Shown here in pieces: positions 53,501 through 63,433 of a stretch of 64,000 bases of DNA. This stretch comes from Arthrobacter sp. 131MFCol6.1 (lineage in GTDB: Bacteria; Actinomycetota; Actinomycetes; Actinomycetales; Micrococcaceae). The position numbers and the translations under genes are program-made. Below the pieces are notes generated by a model, which saw nothing but the letters and a program-made list of their open reading frames with translations, made no database searches and was not told where the DNA came from. Every line of letters begins with the position of its first letter. The stretch's first letter is position 1. The stretch is from positions 1 to 64,000 of the forward strand of contig NZ_KB895556.1 in the NCBI RefSeq assembly GCF_000374925.1, in the 5' to 3' direction.

Positions 53501-53722
53501 CAGGACCGGCTGTGGGCAGACCGGGCCGACGTCGTCGAGCTGGTCCGGCAGGGCGCCACGGTCTACGTTTGCGGCGACGGCAAGCACATGGCGCCGCAGG
53601 TCCGGGAGACGTGCGCCCTCATTTACCAGGAAGCGACCGGCGCCTCCAAGGCGGAGGCCGAGGCCTGGATGGATGAAGTGGAGCGCACCCACGGCAGGTA
53701 CGTGGCCGACATCTTCACCTGA
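50546..53722 (+). CDS. self-sufficient cytochrome P450 / NADPH-P450 reductase fusion (CYP102-like)
   Basis: A 1058-residue fusion, as in P450 BM3 (1049). Heme domain: oxygen-activation motif AGHETTS, and heme-ligand motif FGNGQRSCIGRG with Cys at residue 407; VRDFIGDGLFTA contains Phe90, matching BM3 Phe87 in the substrate channel. Reductase: FMN-binding VLYGSNAGTSKDFAQ, FAD-binding RRYSISSSPLW, NADPH-binding GTGLAPFRGFVQDR. Likely hydroxylates long-chain fatty acids or similar. ATG at 50546 with CCAGGAG five bases upstream; open frame upstream is not used. Monocistronic. Confidence 0.95.
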   Translation: MTSPSVPIPQPPTKPVVGNLADIDSSKGILGIVEVAERYGPIVRIQFFNRSVIAISSQELVNEVCDESRFGKVLGVSLRQVRDFIGDGLFTARTEEPNWQKAHRILMPAFGPAALKRMFTGMDDIAEQLLLKWERLGPAARIDVPDNTTRLTLDTIALCSFSYRFNSLYREEMHPFVGAMVRSLVESGERARRLPVQNKIMLRRRHQLEEDHALMFEVADQMIRDRRRNPSPAGSEDILDTMLNAADPVTGERLDEENVRYQMVTFLVAGHETTSGLLSFALYELLRHPEVLAKARAQVDEVLGTESARFEHLPRLGYLDQILKETLRLWPTAPAFNVAPYEDTTLGGRYEVPAGQPILVLIPQLHRDKAAWGEDAGIFDPDRFSPVRAAEIPANAWKPFGNGQRSCIGRGFALQEAMLFLAKLLQRFEVTAADPGYELQIKHTLTMKPEGLFIHVRRRDVTIAAGPTAAVEARQAEAAAAAAAPNGVPIRVLYGSNAGTSKDFAQRLANDAGRRGYSPTIGPLDEAAGGLPTEGLVAIVTSSYEGQPPDNARKFVAWTEGLRPGALAGVRYTVFGNGNKDWARTYQEVPKAIDARLEDAGATRIYARGEANARGDFFGDFEEWYAGFWPAVDAALGQRTSPPTAQPELELQFVGNVRDPMLRQNGLALGTVVANRELVDLAKPDARSKRHVEIALPEGMSYRTGDYLAVLPLNPSELVQRALARFNLDYDSHVQLTMERGDTFLPTGAPVAVGELLSSYVELAVPATRTQLEDLADVAADPAHRAELEALAQDRVRYAAEILDKRVSILDLLETYPSCQLSFTSFLQLLTQLTPRRYSISSSPLWSPDHVTLTFAVIQAPAWSGRGVFEGASSTYLAQARPGSRVAVTVRPSNAAFHPPPSLAVPLIMVCAGTGLAPFRGFVQDRALRAEAEDTTPAPALLFFGCRAPDTDFLYRAELASWADQANLDLRPVFSTAPEDGLKYVQDRLWADRADVVELVRQGATVYVCGDGKHMAPQVRETCALIYQEATGASKAEAEAWMDEVERTHGRYVADIFT

Positions 53723-53738
53723 TGCAGGCCGGCACCGC

Positions 53739-54518
53739 TTAGCGGTGGTTGAACTCCGGCTGCCGCTTCTCGGTGAAGGCGGCCATGCCTTCCTTCTGGT
53801 CCTCGGTGGCGAACAGCGAGTGGAACACGCGCCGTTCAAACAGCACGCCCTGGGCAAGCCCGGTCTCAAACGCGGCGTTCACCGCTTCCTTGGCCACCAT
53901 CGCCACCGGCTTGGATTTGGACGCGATCACCTCGGCGGCCTTCAGCGCCTCCGCGACGACGTCCGCGGCGGGGACCACCCGGGAGACCAGGCCCGCGCGT
54001 TCGGCCTCCTCGGCGTCCATGAAGCGGCCGGTCAGGATCATGTCCATCGCCTTGGACTTGCCCACCGCGCGGGTCAGGCGCTGCGAGCCGCCCATGCCGG
54101 GGAGCACGCCAAGGTTGATTTCCGGCTGGCCGAACTTGGCGTTGTCCCCGGCGATGATGAAGTCGCACATCATCGCCAGCTCGCAGCCGCCGCCGAGCGC
54201 GAAGCCGGACACGGCTGCCACGACGGGGATGCGGAGCCGGGTGAAGTCCTCCCAGCCGCGGAACCAGTCCGCCGCGTACATGTCCATGTAGCCCTTGGAC
54301 TGCATTTCCTTGATGTCCGCGCCGGCGGCGAAGGCCTTCGCCGAACCGGTCACCACCACGGCACCGATACCCGCGTCCGCGTCCATCCCGGCGACGGCCT
54401 TCACGAGTTCGTCCATCGTGGCCTTGTTCAGGGCGTTGAGGGCTTCGGGCCGGTTGAGCGTCACGAGGCCCACGCGGCCGCGGCGCTCCACCAGGATGTT
54501 TGCGTACTGTTCCGTCAT
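53739..54518 (-). CDS. enoyl-CoA hydratase
   Basis: Crotonase-fold hydratase of 259 residues. The two catalytic glutamates are in GGGCELAMMCD and FGQPEINLGVLPG. VSGFALGGGCELAMM forms the oxyanion hole. Last gene of the mmsA cluster; in valine catabolism it would hydrate methacrylyl-CoA, though short-chain enoyl-CoAs are also possible. Starts ATG at 54518. Confidence 0.9.
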   Translation of the reverse strand: MTEQYANILVERRGRVGLVTLNRPEALNALNKATMDELVKAVAGMDADAGIGAVVVTGSAKAFAAGADIKEMQSKGYMDMYAADWFRGWEDFTRLRIPVVAAVSGFALGGGCELAMMCDFIIAGDNAKFGQPEINLGVLPGMGGSQRLTRAVGKSKAMDMILTGRFMDAEEAERAGLVSRVVPAADVVAEALKAAEVIASKSKPVAMVAKEAVNAAFETGLAQGVLFERRVFHSLFATEDQKEGMAAFTEKRQPEFNHR

Positions 54519-54572
54519 GGGTGGTCCCCTTAGGTGGTGCTCGTCTGGTTCTGGTTCTGTTGTTGCGGGTAG

Positions 54573-54589
54573 AGCCCCGGTCCGGGGCT
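54573..54589 (-). terminator. hairpin at the end of mmsB
   Basis: AGCCCCGG-T-CCGGGGCT, an 8-bp inverted repeat overlapping the mmsB stop. Followed on the minus strand by CTACCCGCAAC, no T-run; it may reduce read-through into the enoyl-CoA hydratase gene. Confidence 0.45.
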
Positions 54590-55547
54590 AGTGCGCTGCC
54601 GTGCCGGCTTCTGATGTGCCTGCTTCCGACTTTTCACGGATGTCGGTGATGATGCCGGAGAAGTCCCGGCCGGCACCGCCTTCCGCGGCAAAGGTATCGT
54701 AAATTTCGGCCGCGAGGGGGCCGAGCCGGGCCGCGACGCCGGTGCTCTGCAGCGCGTTGAGGGCCAGGTTGAGGTCCTTGGCCATGAGCGCCCCGGCGAA
54801 GCCCGGCTGGTAGTCCCGGTTGGCGGGGCTCGTCGGGACGGGACCGGGCACGGGGCAGTTGGTGGTCAGCGCCCAGCACTGTCCCGAGGCGGCGGAGGCC
54901 ACGTCGAACAGTGCCTGGTGGGTCAGGCCGAGCTTCTCGCCCAGCACAAAGGCCTCACTGACGGCGATCATCGAGACGCCCAGGATCATGTTGTTGCAGA
55001 TCTTGGCCGCCTGGCCGGCACCGTGCGCGCCGCAGTGGACCACCCGTTTGCCCATGACTTCCAGCAGCGGGTGGACGGCCTCGAAGTCCTCGGGGAGGGC
55101 CCCGACCATGAACGTGAGCGTGCCGGCCTCGGCGCCCACCACGCCTCCGGACACGGGGGCGTCGACGGCACGGTGACCGGCCGCGACCGCGAGTTCTGCG
55201 GCCTCGCGGGCCTCGTCCACGTTAATCGTGGAACAGTCCAGGAACATGGTGCCCGGGGCGGCCGCTTCGAGCAGGCCGGGCGCGCCGCCCGTGCCGCGGT
55301 AGGCGTCAAGGAGGTGCTTGCCGCTGGGCAGCATGGTCAGCACGACGGCGGCGCCCGTCGCCGCCTCGACAGCCGTCCCGGCAGTGGGAATACCGTGCTC
55401 CCGGGCGGCGTCCAGGGCCGCGGGCACGACGTCGAAGCCGGTCACCCGGTAGCCGGCCTTGACCAGGTTGACGGCCATGGGGCCGCCCATGTGGCCCAGG
55501 CCGAGGAAGGCGATGGTGCCGGTTTCCGGGGCTCCTGCGTCAGACAT
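54588..55547 (-). CDS. mmsB: 3-hydroxyisobutyrate dehydrogenase
   Basis: NAD-dependent oxidation of 3-hydroxyisobutyrate to methylmalonate semialdehyde, 319 residues. N-terminal FLGLGHMGGPMAVNLVKAGY, DAPVSGGVVGAEAGTLTFMV, and the catalytic Lys in GAGQAAKICNN all fit the family. Its start overlaps the hydrolase stop by 8 bp. Acts just before MmsA. Confidence 0.93.
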   Translation of the reverse strand: MSDAGAPETGTIAFLGLGHMGGPMAVNLVKAGYRVTGFDVVPAALDAAREHGIPTAGTAVEAATGAAVVLTMLPSGKHLLDAYRGTGGAPGLLEAAAPGTMFLDCSTINVDEAREAAELAVAAGHRAVDAPVSGGVVGAEAGTLTFMVGALPEDFEAVHPLLEVMGKRVVHCGAHGAGQAAKICNNMILGVSMIAVSEAFVLGEKLGLTHQALFDVASAASGQCWALTTNCPVPGPVPTSPANRDYQPGFAGALMAKDLNLALNALQSTGVAARLGPLAAEIYDTFAAEGGAGRDFSGIITDIREKSEAGTSEAGTAAH

Positions 55548-56666
55548 TGTTCTTCTCCTTGTTCTTCTCCTTCGGAGAGAGCATCAGTTCGCTCCCGCCC
55601 AGCGGGGCGAAGTAGGCCGCGACGTCCGTCCCGGTCACCTCGGCGAGGGTGGCGGGCTTCCAGCGGGGATTGCGGTCCTTGTCCACCACCTGGGCCCGGA
55701 TGCCTTCGCGGAAGTCGGGGCCGGCGAGGAAGCGCAGGCCGACGCGGTACTCCTGCTCCAGCGCCTGCTCCAGGCTCAGTCCGCGGACCCGGCGCAAGGA
55801 TGCCAGCGCCACCTTGACCGCCGTCGGCGACTTGGCCTCGATGGTGTCCGCGGCTGCGGCGGCCTCCCCGCCCCGCACTCCGCCAAAGGCCCGCAGCCGG
55901 CGCAGAATCTCCTCGGCGTCGTCGCTGGAGTAGCAGGCGTCAATCCACTCCTGCTGTCCGGCCAGGACTGACGTCGGTGCCGGTTCGGCGAAACGGGCGA
56001 CGGCGGCCTCCGCCGCCTCGGTTTCGAGCGCGGCCGCCAGTTCCGGCAAACGGCCGGAGGGCACGAAGCAGTCGGCGAGGCCCAGGAACAGCGCGTCCGC
56101 GCCGCTCAGGTGGGCACCGGTCAGGGCCGCATGGGTGCCGGTCTCACCCGGCGAGCCGGAGAGCAGCAGGGTGCCGCCGACGTCGGGAACAAACCCGATC
56201 GTCGTTTCGGGCATGCCCGTGCGGGTACGTTCGGTGACGATCCGCAGGGACCCGTGCGCCGAGATCCCGACGCCGCCGCCCAGAACCAGCCCGTCCATGA
56301 ACGCGACGTACGGCTTGGGGTACTCGGAGATGAGCAGGTTCAGTCGGTACTCGACCGCCCAGAAGTCCGCGGTGGCATCCCCGCCGTCGAGCATGTCCCG
56401 GTATATGGCCACGATGTCACCGCCGGCGCAGAGGCCCCGGTCGCCGGCGCCGCGGACCAGCACCGCGGCGACGGCGTCGTCGTCGGCCCAGCGCGTGAGC
56501 TGTTCGAGCATCGCGGCGGCCATGCCGGCCGTCAGGGCGTTGACGGCCGCGGGCCGGTTGAGGGTCACGACGCCGAGGCGGCCGCGCCGTTCAAACGTCA
56601 CGTCCCCGGTCAAGGGTTCGCCGGCCGCTGCTCCGCTGACCGCTTCCCGCGAAGCCTCCGCCCCCA

Positions 56667-56667
<1 letters not shown>
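55540..56667 (-). CDS. 3-hydroxyisobutyryl-CoA hydrolase
   Basis: Crotonase-superfamily thioesterase of 375 residues. FMDGLVLGGGVGISAHGSLR and MPETTIGFVPDVGGTLLLS match HIBYL-CoA hydrolases, with the catalytic Glu in MPETTIG. The N-terminal 22 residues are extra. The ATG at 56667 shares its A with the mmsA stop (TGATG). Releases 3-hydroxyisobutyrate from CoA for MmsB. Longer than plain enoyl-CoA hydratases (about 260), supporting the call. Confidence 0.9.
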
Positions 56668-58166
<1,499 letters not shown>

Positions 58167-58185
58167 GACCGAATGCTCCTTTGCA

Positions 58186-58224
58186 TGTGACCTAGATCAT
58201 CTCTGAAGCCGAATATACTCGGAC
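58186..58224. promoter_or_regulatory. mmsA promoter region with Crp-like site and shared motif
   Basis: TGTGACCTAGATCATC (58186-58201) fits the Crp/GlxR consensus TGTGANNTANNTCACA at most positions. The minus strand of 58212-58224 reads GTCCGAGTATATT, nearly identical to the acyl-CoA promoter motif at 46919. Confidence 0.55.
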
Positions 58225-58297
58225 TTCCTACTAATTTCCAGAGGACGGAGCCGGCCGGCTGCTTCGTCCGGGGGCCAAGTTCGGTAAGTTAGGGACT

Positions 58298-59104
58298 GTG
58301 AAGATTGCTACTTGGAATGTGAACTCGCTCCGTGCCCGCGCCGACCGTGTGGAGGCCTGGCTTCAGCGCACGGACTGCGACGTCCTGGCCATCCAGGAAA
58401 CCAAGTGCAAGGACGAGAACTTCCCCTGGGAGCTCTTCGAGAGCATGGGCTACGAGGTGGCGCACTTCGGCCTGAGCCAGTGGAACGGCGTCGCGATCGC
58501 CTCCCGGGTGGGGCTCGACGACGTCGAACGCACCTTCCTGGACCAGCCCGTGTTCGGCAAGAGCGGCAAGGACGCCGTCCAGGAGGCCCGCGCCATCGGC
58601 GCCACGTGCGGCGGCGTCCGGGTCTGGAGCCTCTACGTCCCCAACGGCCGCGCCCTCGACGATGAACACATGCCCTACAAGCTCAACTGGCTGGACACCC
58701 TGAAAACCCACGCCGGCACCTGGGTCAAGGAGGACCCCCAGGCTCAGATTGCGCTGATGGGCGATTTCAATATCGCACCCCTGGATGATGACGTCTGGGA
58801 CATCGACTACTTCCGATCCGAGGGCCTCACCCACGTCAGCGAGCCTGAGCGGGCCGCCTTCCACGCCTTTGAGGAGGCCGGCTTCCAGGATGTCGTCCGC
58901 CCGCACACCCCCGGGCCCGGCGTCTACACCTACTGGGATTACACGCAGCTCCGCTTCCCCAAAAAGGAGGGAATGCGGATCGACTTCATCCTCGCCTCCC
59001 CGGCCCTGGCGGCACGGGTCACCGGTGCGATGATCGACCGCGAGGAGCGCAAGGGCAAGGGCGCCTCGGACCATGCCCCGGTGATTGCGGAACTGGCGGA
59101 CTGA
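58298..59104 (+). CDS. xthA: exodeoxyribonuclease III
   Basis: AP endonuclease/3'-exonuclease for base-excision repair, 268 residues. WNVNSLRARADRVEAWL, QETKC (metal Glu), GDFNIAPLDDDVWD and SDHAPV carry the family's catalytic residues. GTG start at 58298. Divergent from mmsA, 130 bp apart. Confidence 0.95.
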   Translation: MKIATWNVNSLRARADRVEAWLQRTDCDVLAIQETKCKDENFPWELFESMGYEVAHFGLSQWNGVAIASRVGLDDVERTFLDQPVFGKSGKDAVQEARAIGATCGGVRVWSLYVPNGRALDDEHMPYKLNWLDTLKTHAGTWVKEDPQAQIALMGDFNIAPLDDDVWDIDYFRSEGLTHVSEPERAAFHAFEEAGFQDVVRPHTPGPGVYTYWDYTQLRFPKKEGMRIDFILASPALAARVTGAMIDREERKGKGASDHAPVIAELAD

Positions 59105-59135
59105 TGGCTGCCGCCCAGGGAAGCGTCGTGATCCA

Positions 59136-60047
59136 ATGACGGGGAGCATCTACCACGGACAGGCCGGGCTGCCGTTCTCTTCCGCGCTCCGGATCTACGA
59201 GCCCCTCGAGGCGTTCCCCGAGCAGCAGCAGGAAACCCTGAGGGCCGCCGGCGCCGGCCAGGCGTCCCGCGCGGCTGTGGAGAACGCCGAGCTGCTGGCG
59301 TCCCTGGGCCGCATCACCCGGCCCGACGGGGACCCGTTTCCCACCGGCCGGACCGATCTGGTGCGCGTTGTTCCAGCTCCGGCCAGGCGGGCGTCGTCCG
59401 GCGCAGCGCACGAGGGCGCCGAGTCCGGGACTGCCGCCGCCGCGCAGGCCGACCGGTTGCTGTACTGCCCCAGCCAGCTGGTCCTCCGCGCCGGGCTGGC
59501 CGCCAATGCGCTGATGGAAGGCATCCACGGGCCCCTGGCCCAGCTGCTGATCCCGGAAGAGCAGCGGGACAAACACCAGGAACGCATTGATGAGGTGCGG
59601 GCCCACGATGGCCTGAGCCGGGTCCACACACGGGCGTCCACGTGGGGCATCCCCTTCAGCTGGTTCTGCCTCTTCCAGGAATCGGATCCCACCGACGTCG
59701 TCGAAGCCGAGGGCCACATTGTCACGGTCCGCATCCGTGCGGGCATCGGCAAGGCACTGGAAAGGGTGAGCTACGCGGTGGCGCACCTGGCCCTCGCCGC
59801 GCCCGATCTGGACATGCTCGAGGACCTGACCCAGCTCACGGAATGGCTTGAACTCTTCCACCCGGATTCGGCTGTGGAACTCGATTACGGCGGGGTGGCG
59901 GACAAGGTCTATCCGGATGATTCGCCGCTGGATGTGCGCCTCGGCATCGAGTGCCTGGCGGAGGGGGACATGACCGGCGCCGCCGCGGCCTACCGCCGGC
60001 TGGCCTCGCGCTGGGTGCCGATCCGCCAGCTCGCCCGCGCGTCCTAG
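59136..60047 (+). CDS. conserved hypothetical protein
   Basis: A 303-residue hydrophilic protein of unknown function, starting MTGSIYHGQAGLPFSSALRI. Regions include RLLYCPSQLVLRAGLAANAL and a C-terminal Glu/Leu-rich domain. No signal peptide, no membrane span, no motif recognised. It follows xthA by 31 bp in the same direction and may be co-transcribed. ATG at 59136 chosen because an upstream open frame lacks a ribosome site. Confidence 0.65.
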   Translation: MTGSIYHGQAGLPFSSALRIYEPLEAFPEQQQETLRAAGAGQASRAAVENAELLASLGRITRPDGDPFPTGRTDLVRVVPAPARRASSGAAHEGAESGTAAAAQADRLLYCPSQLVLRAGLAANALMEGIHGPLAQLLIPEEQRDKHQERIDEVRAHDGLSRVHTRASTWGIPFSWFCLFQESDPTDVVEAEGHIVTVRIRAGIGKALERVSYAVAHLALAAPDLDMLEDLTQLTEWLELFHPDSAVELDYGGVADKVYPDDSPLDVRLGIECLAEGDMTGAAAAYRRLASRWVPIRQLARAS

Positions 60048-60050
60048 CCG

Positions 60051-61118
60051 CTAGCGGAGCCGCGCGGACTGGCGCAGCGGCGGCGCCGTCGTCGTCCGGA
60101 CGATCAGCCGGTGCGGCGCCACCGCGGACTGCACGGAACCGGCGATGCCATCGAGCTCGTCCAGCAGCATTTTGGTGCCAAGTTCGGCCTGCTGGTCCGG
60201 GCGCTGCCCGACCGTGGTCAGGCCCATGGCCTCGGCGAAGTCGTGGTCGTCGATGCCGATGACCGACAGGTCCTCCGGGACGCGCACACCGGCTTTGTTG
60301 GCCTCGAAGATGATGCCCATGGCCATCTCATCGGAGGCGCAGAAGATTGCGGTGGGCTTGGGACCGTCGGCGGCCCAGAGGCGGCGGAATGCCTCCTGCC
60401 CGCTGCGCACGGTGAAGTCCCCCCAGAGGTCCCATTCGGTCCGGACGGGCAGCCGCGCCTCGCCCATGATGTCGTGGAAGGCCTGGATCCGGACCCTGGG
60501 GACGTCGAAGTTGAGGTCGGTTTCGTCGTCGCCGTGCAGGAGCGCGATGTCCGTGTGGCCCAGCCCGATCAGGTGGCGCACTGCGGTGGCGGCCGCGGCG
60601 TAGTCGTCGATGCCAATGTAGGGGCACTCCTCGACATGGCCTCCCACCACCACCAGCGGGATGTCGATTTTCTGCAGATGCTCGATTTCCTCGTGGGTGA
60701 GCGCCATGCAGAGGACCAGCAGGGCGTCGATCTGCTTGTAGACCATGGTCTTGCTGAAGAGCCGCTCACGGTGGCTGCCGTGCCCGCCGAGGTTGAAGAG
60801 GGACAGGTTGTACTGCCGGGAGTGCAGTTCCCGGTCGGCGCCCTCGATGGCCTTGGAGAAGAACCAGCGGCTGACGAACGGGGCCAGTACACCGATGGTC
60901 TTGGTCCGGCCCGTCGCCAGGCCGGACGCCGAGGACGACGCGACGTAGCCCAGGGATTCGGCAATGCCGAGGATCTTTTCCCGGGTCGCCGGGGAAACAC
61001 GGGGCAGTCCGCGGACGGCCCGGGAGACGGTGGCAGTGGACACGCCCGCGGCGGCGGCTACATCCTCAATGCTGACGCCGGAGTGGCCGCCGCGCTGGGC
61101 CCTTTCTGTCCGTGCCAC
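60051..61118 (-). CDS. LacI-family transcriptional regulator (sugar ABC operon)
   Basis: Repressor of 355 residues with HTH SIEDVAAAAGVSTATVSRAV near residues 16-35 and a sugar-binding effector domain. GTG start at 61118. It lies downstream of the MalFG-type transporter in the same direction after a 109-bp gap that includes no clear operator. Probably controls the transporter operon, whose promoter is outside the window. Confidence 0.88.
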   Translation of the reverse strand: MARTERAQRGGHSGVSIEDVAAAAGVSTATVSRAVRGLPRVSPATREKILGIAESLGYVASSSASGLATGRTKTIGVLAPFVSRWFFSKAIEGADRELHSRQYNLSLFNLGGHGSHRERLFSKTMVYKQIDALLVLCMALTHEEIEHLQKIDIPLVVVGGHVEECPYIGIDDYAAAATAVRHLIGLGHTDIALLHGDDETDLNFDVPRVRIQAFHDIMGEARLPVRTEWDLWGDFTVRSGQEAFRRLWAADGPKPTAIFCASDEMAMGIIFEANKAGVRVPEDLSVIGIDDHDFAEAMGLTTVGQRPDQQAELGTKMLLDELDGIAGSVQSAVAPHRLIVRTTTAPPLRQSARLR

Positions 61119-61227
61119 CTGTGCCCCCTTGTAAACGGTCTGTGGAAGCCTGGCGGTTGCCCGCAGACGTGTTGCGTCCGCCGCCCCCGGCGGCTGAATG
61201 ATCCTGTCCCTGGCGGCTGGCCCCTTG

Positions 61228-61485
61228 CTAGGCGCGCCGGCTGGCCGTCCGGCGCGGCAACCGCCGGCGCAAGCGGATCATCCCGTAGAGGGCCAGCAGC
61301 ATGGCGAGCAGACCCAGGGCCCAGCCGAGGGCATCCTGGGCTGTCACTTCCATCCAGACGGTGACCACCAGCAGCACCAAGGCCCAGAAGCCGAGGAACC
61401 CGATGATGATGTCGAAGTCCTCGCCGGAGCGCACCTTTCGACGCGTCGCCGGCACGTGGCCCTGGTTCTGCTCGTCAGTCATCAT
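61228..61485 (-). CDS. small membrane protein, two spans
   Basis: An 85-residue protein with two hydrophobic segments (IIIGFLGFWALVLLVVTVWM and LGWALGLLAMLLALYGMIRL) and a basic C-terminal end RLRRRLPRRTASRR. 7 bp after the MalG-type permease. Start ATG at 61485, with another ATG one codon on. Unknown function; its position suggests a link to the transporter. Confidence 0.7.
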   Translation of the reverse strand: MMTDEQNQGHVPATRRKVRSGEDFDIIIGFLGFWALVLLVVTVWMEVTAQDALGWALGLLAMLLALYGMIRLRRRLPRRTASRRA

Positions 61486-61492
61486 CCCTCAG

Positions 61493-62392
61493 TCACTTAA
61501 CCGCGCCGGCCGTGAGGCCCGCGACAATCTTACGCTGGAACACCAGCACCAGGATGACCAAGGGAATGGTCACGATGGTGCCCGCAGCCATGATGGCGGT
61601 GTACGGAATCTGGTTCGGCTGCGCACCCGCGAAGCTTGCAATGGCCACGGTGACCGGCTGCGTTGCGTCGGACGAGAGCTGGCTGGCGATCAGGAATTCA
61701 TTCCACGAGGAGATGAAGGCCAGGATGGCGGTCGTGAAGATGGCCGGGGCGGCCAGCGGCATGATGACCTTCCGGAACGCCTGTCCCTGCGTGCACCCGT
61801 CCACCCGCGCCGATTCCTCGAGCTCCCACGGCATCTCCCGGAAGAAGGACGTCATGGTGTAGACGGTCAGCGGCAGCACGAACGAGATGTTCGGGATGAT
61901 CAGGGCCTGGTAGGTGCCCATCCAGCCGATGTTCGTGAAGAGCTGGAACAGCGGGGTGATGAGGGCGACGCCGGGGAACATGGAAGCCCCCAGGATGAAG
62001 CCCAGCACGAGGTACTTGAACTTGAAGTTCAAGCGGGCCAGGGCGTAGGCGGCAAACACGCCGATCACCAGCGACACCAGGGTGACGACGGTGCCGATGA
62101 ACAGGCTGTTGAGCAGGGCCTGGCCGAAGTGGTTGCCGAAGGACGTGTCGAACGCCGTCTTGAAGTTGTCCAGCGTCACGTGGGTCGGCAGGATCGAGGT
62201 GTCGTAGGTGTAGCCGACGTCGCGGAACGCGGTTACCACCATCCAGTAGGCCGGAGCCAGGCACCAGAAGAGAATCACGGCCGCGCTGATGTAAGTGCGG
62301 CTCTGGGCCCACTTCTCGCGGTTCTGCGCGGCCTTCCGCCCCCGGTCCTGCTCTGCGCGCAACTCGGTTGCGGCGCTCGTCGCGGCGGTCAT
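61493..62392 (-). CDS. carbohydrate ABC transporter permease (MalG type)
   Basis: Inner-membrane permease of 299 residues. ELEESARVDGCTQGQAFRKV is the EAA coupling loop. Six spans. Overlaps the MalF-type gene as ATGA. Confidence 0.92.
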   Translation of the reverse strand: MTAATSAATELRAEQDRGRKAAQNREKWAQSRTYISAAVILFWCLAPAYWMVVTAFRDVGYTYDTSILPTHVTLDNFKTAFDTSFGNHFGQALLNSLFIGTVVTLVSLVIGVFAAYALARLNFKFKYLVLGFILGASMFPGVALITPLFQLFTNIGWMGTYQALIIPNISFVLPLTVYTMTSFFREMPWELEESARVDGCTQGQAFRKVIMPLAAPAIFTTAILAFISSWNEFLIASQLSSDATQPVTVAIASFAGAQPNQIPYTAIMAAGTIVTIPLVILVLVFQRKIVAGLTAGAVK

Positions 62393-63426
62393 TTCTTCCC
62401 CTTACCTGCGCCGGTCTGCTGTTCCACGACGTTCGCCCCGAGGAAGCGCACGAAGATGAAAGCCACCAGAAAGATGATGATGAACGTGATGGTGGACAAA
62501 GCCGCCGCCGCGTTGAAGCCCTGCCTGATCTGGTTGATCACCAGGATGGACAGCGTCGTGGTGTTGTTCGCTCCGCCCGTCAGGATGTACGGGAGGTCGA
62601 ACATGCGCAGTGCATCCAGGGTGCGGAACAGGATGGCCACCATGAGCGCGGGCTTGACCAGCGGCAGGGTGATCATACGGAACCGCTGCCAGGCGCTGGC
62701 GCCGTCGACCTTGGCCGCCTCATACACTTCAGCGGGAATCATCTGCAGGCCGGCAAGAATCAACAGCGCCATGAAGGGAGTGGTCTTCCAGACATCCGCG
62801 ATGATCACTGCCCACCTGGCCGGCCATTCGCTGCCGGTCCACAGGACGGTGGTGTTGAAGAGCTTGTTGCCGATGCCTTCGAAGGCGAAGATGAACAGCC
62901 ACAGCTTGGCCGTCACGGCGGTGGGGATGGCCCACGGCACCAGGACAGCGGCGCGGACCAGGCTGCGGCCCTTGAAGGCACGTGCCATGATGACGGCCAT
63001 CCAGAAGCCGAGCACAGTCTCCAGTGCCACCGTGACGATGGTGAAGAAGAATGTGGTTCCGGTGGCGGACCAGAACTGCGCGCCCAGGGTTCCCGGCGGG
63101 CAGTCAACGGTTCCGCCGGACGGTGCCGGGCATTGCTGGAAAATCCAGTTGTAGTAGTTCGAGAAGCCGGCCGGGCCACCCTCAACGAAGAGACCCGTGG
63201 CGGGGTCCAGACCGGCATCCTTCTGGAATGACATCACAATGGCGGTGATGATCGGGTACACGATCACGACCGACAATGCGAGAATAGTCGGCGCCAGCAG
63301 CCATGCTGCCCAGCGCCCCTGCGTCGCGATGCGGTTGTCCTCTCCAACACCCTTGGGTGCGTGGTGGATCGGAGCCCCGCCCGACGCCGGTGCCTTGACC
63401 GACGTCGGGCCTACTTCAGTTGCCAT
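62389..63426 (-). CDS. carbohydrate ABC transporter permease (MalF type)
   Basis: Inner-membrane permease of 345 residues. EVYEAAKVDGASAWQRFRMI is the EAA loop; TTFFFTIVTVALETVLGFWM starts the membrane core. 7 bp after the binding-protein gene. Confidence 0.92.
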   Translation of the reverse strand: MATEVGPTSVKAPASGGAPIHHAPKGVGEDNRIATQGRWAAWLLAPTILALSVVIVYPIITAIVMSFQKDAGLDPATGLFVEGGPAGFSNYYNWIFQQCPAPSGGTVDCPPGTLGAQFWSATGTTFFFTIVTVALETVLGFWMAVIMARAFKGRSLVRAAVLVPWAIPTAVTAKLWLFIFAFEGIGNKLFNTTVLWTGSEWPARWAVIIADVWKTTPFMALLILAGLQMIPAEVYEAAKVDGASAWQRFRMITLPLVKPALMVAILFRTLDALRMFDLPYILTGGANNTTTLSILVINQIRQGFNAAAALSTITFIIIFLVAFIFVRFLGANVVEQQTGAGKGKK

Positions 63427-63433
63427 GATGGAC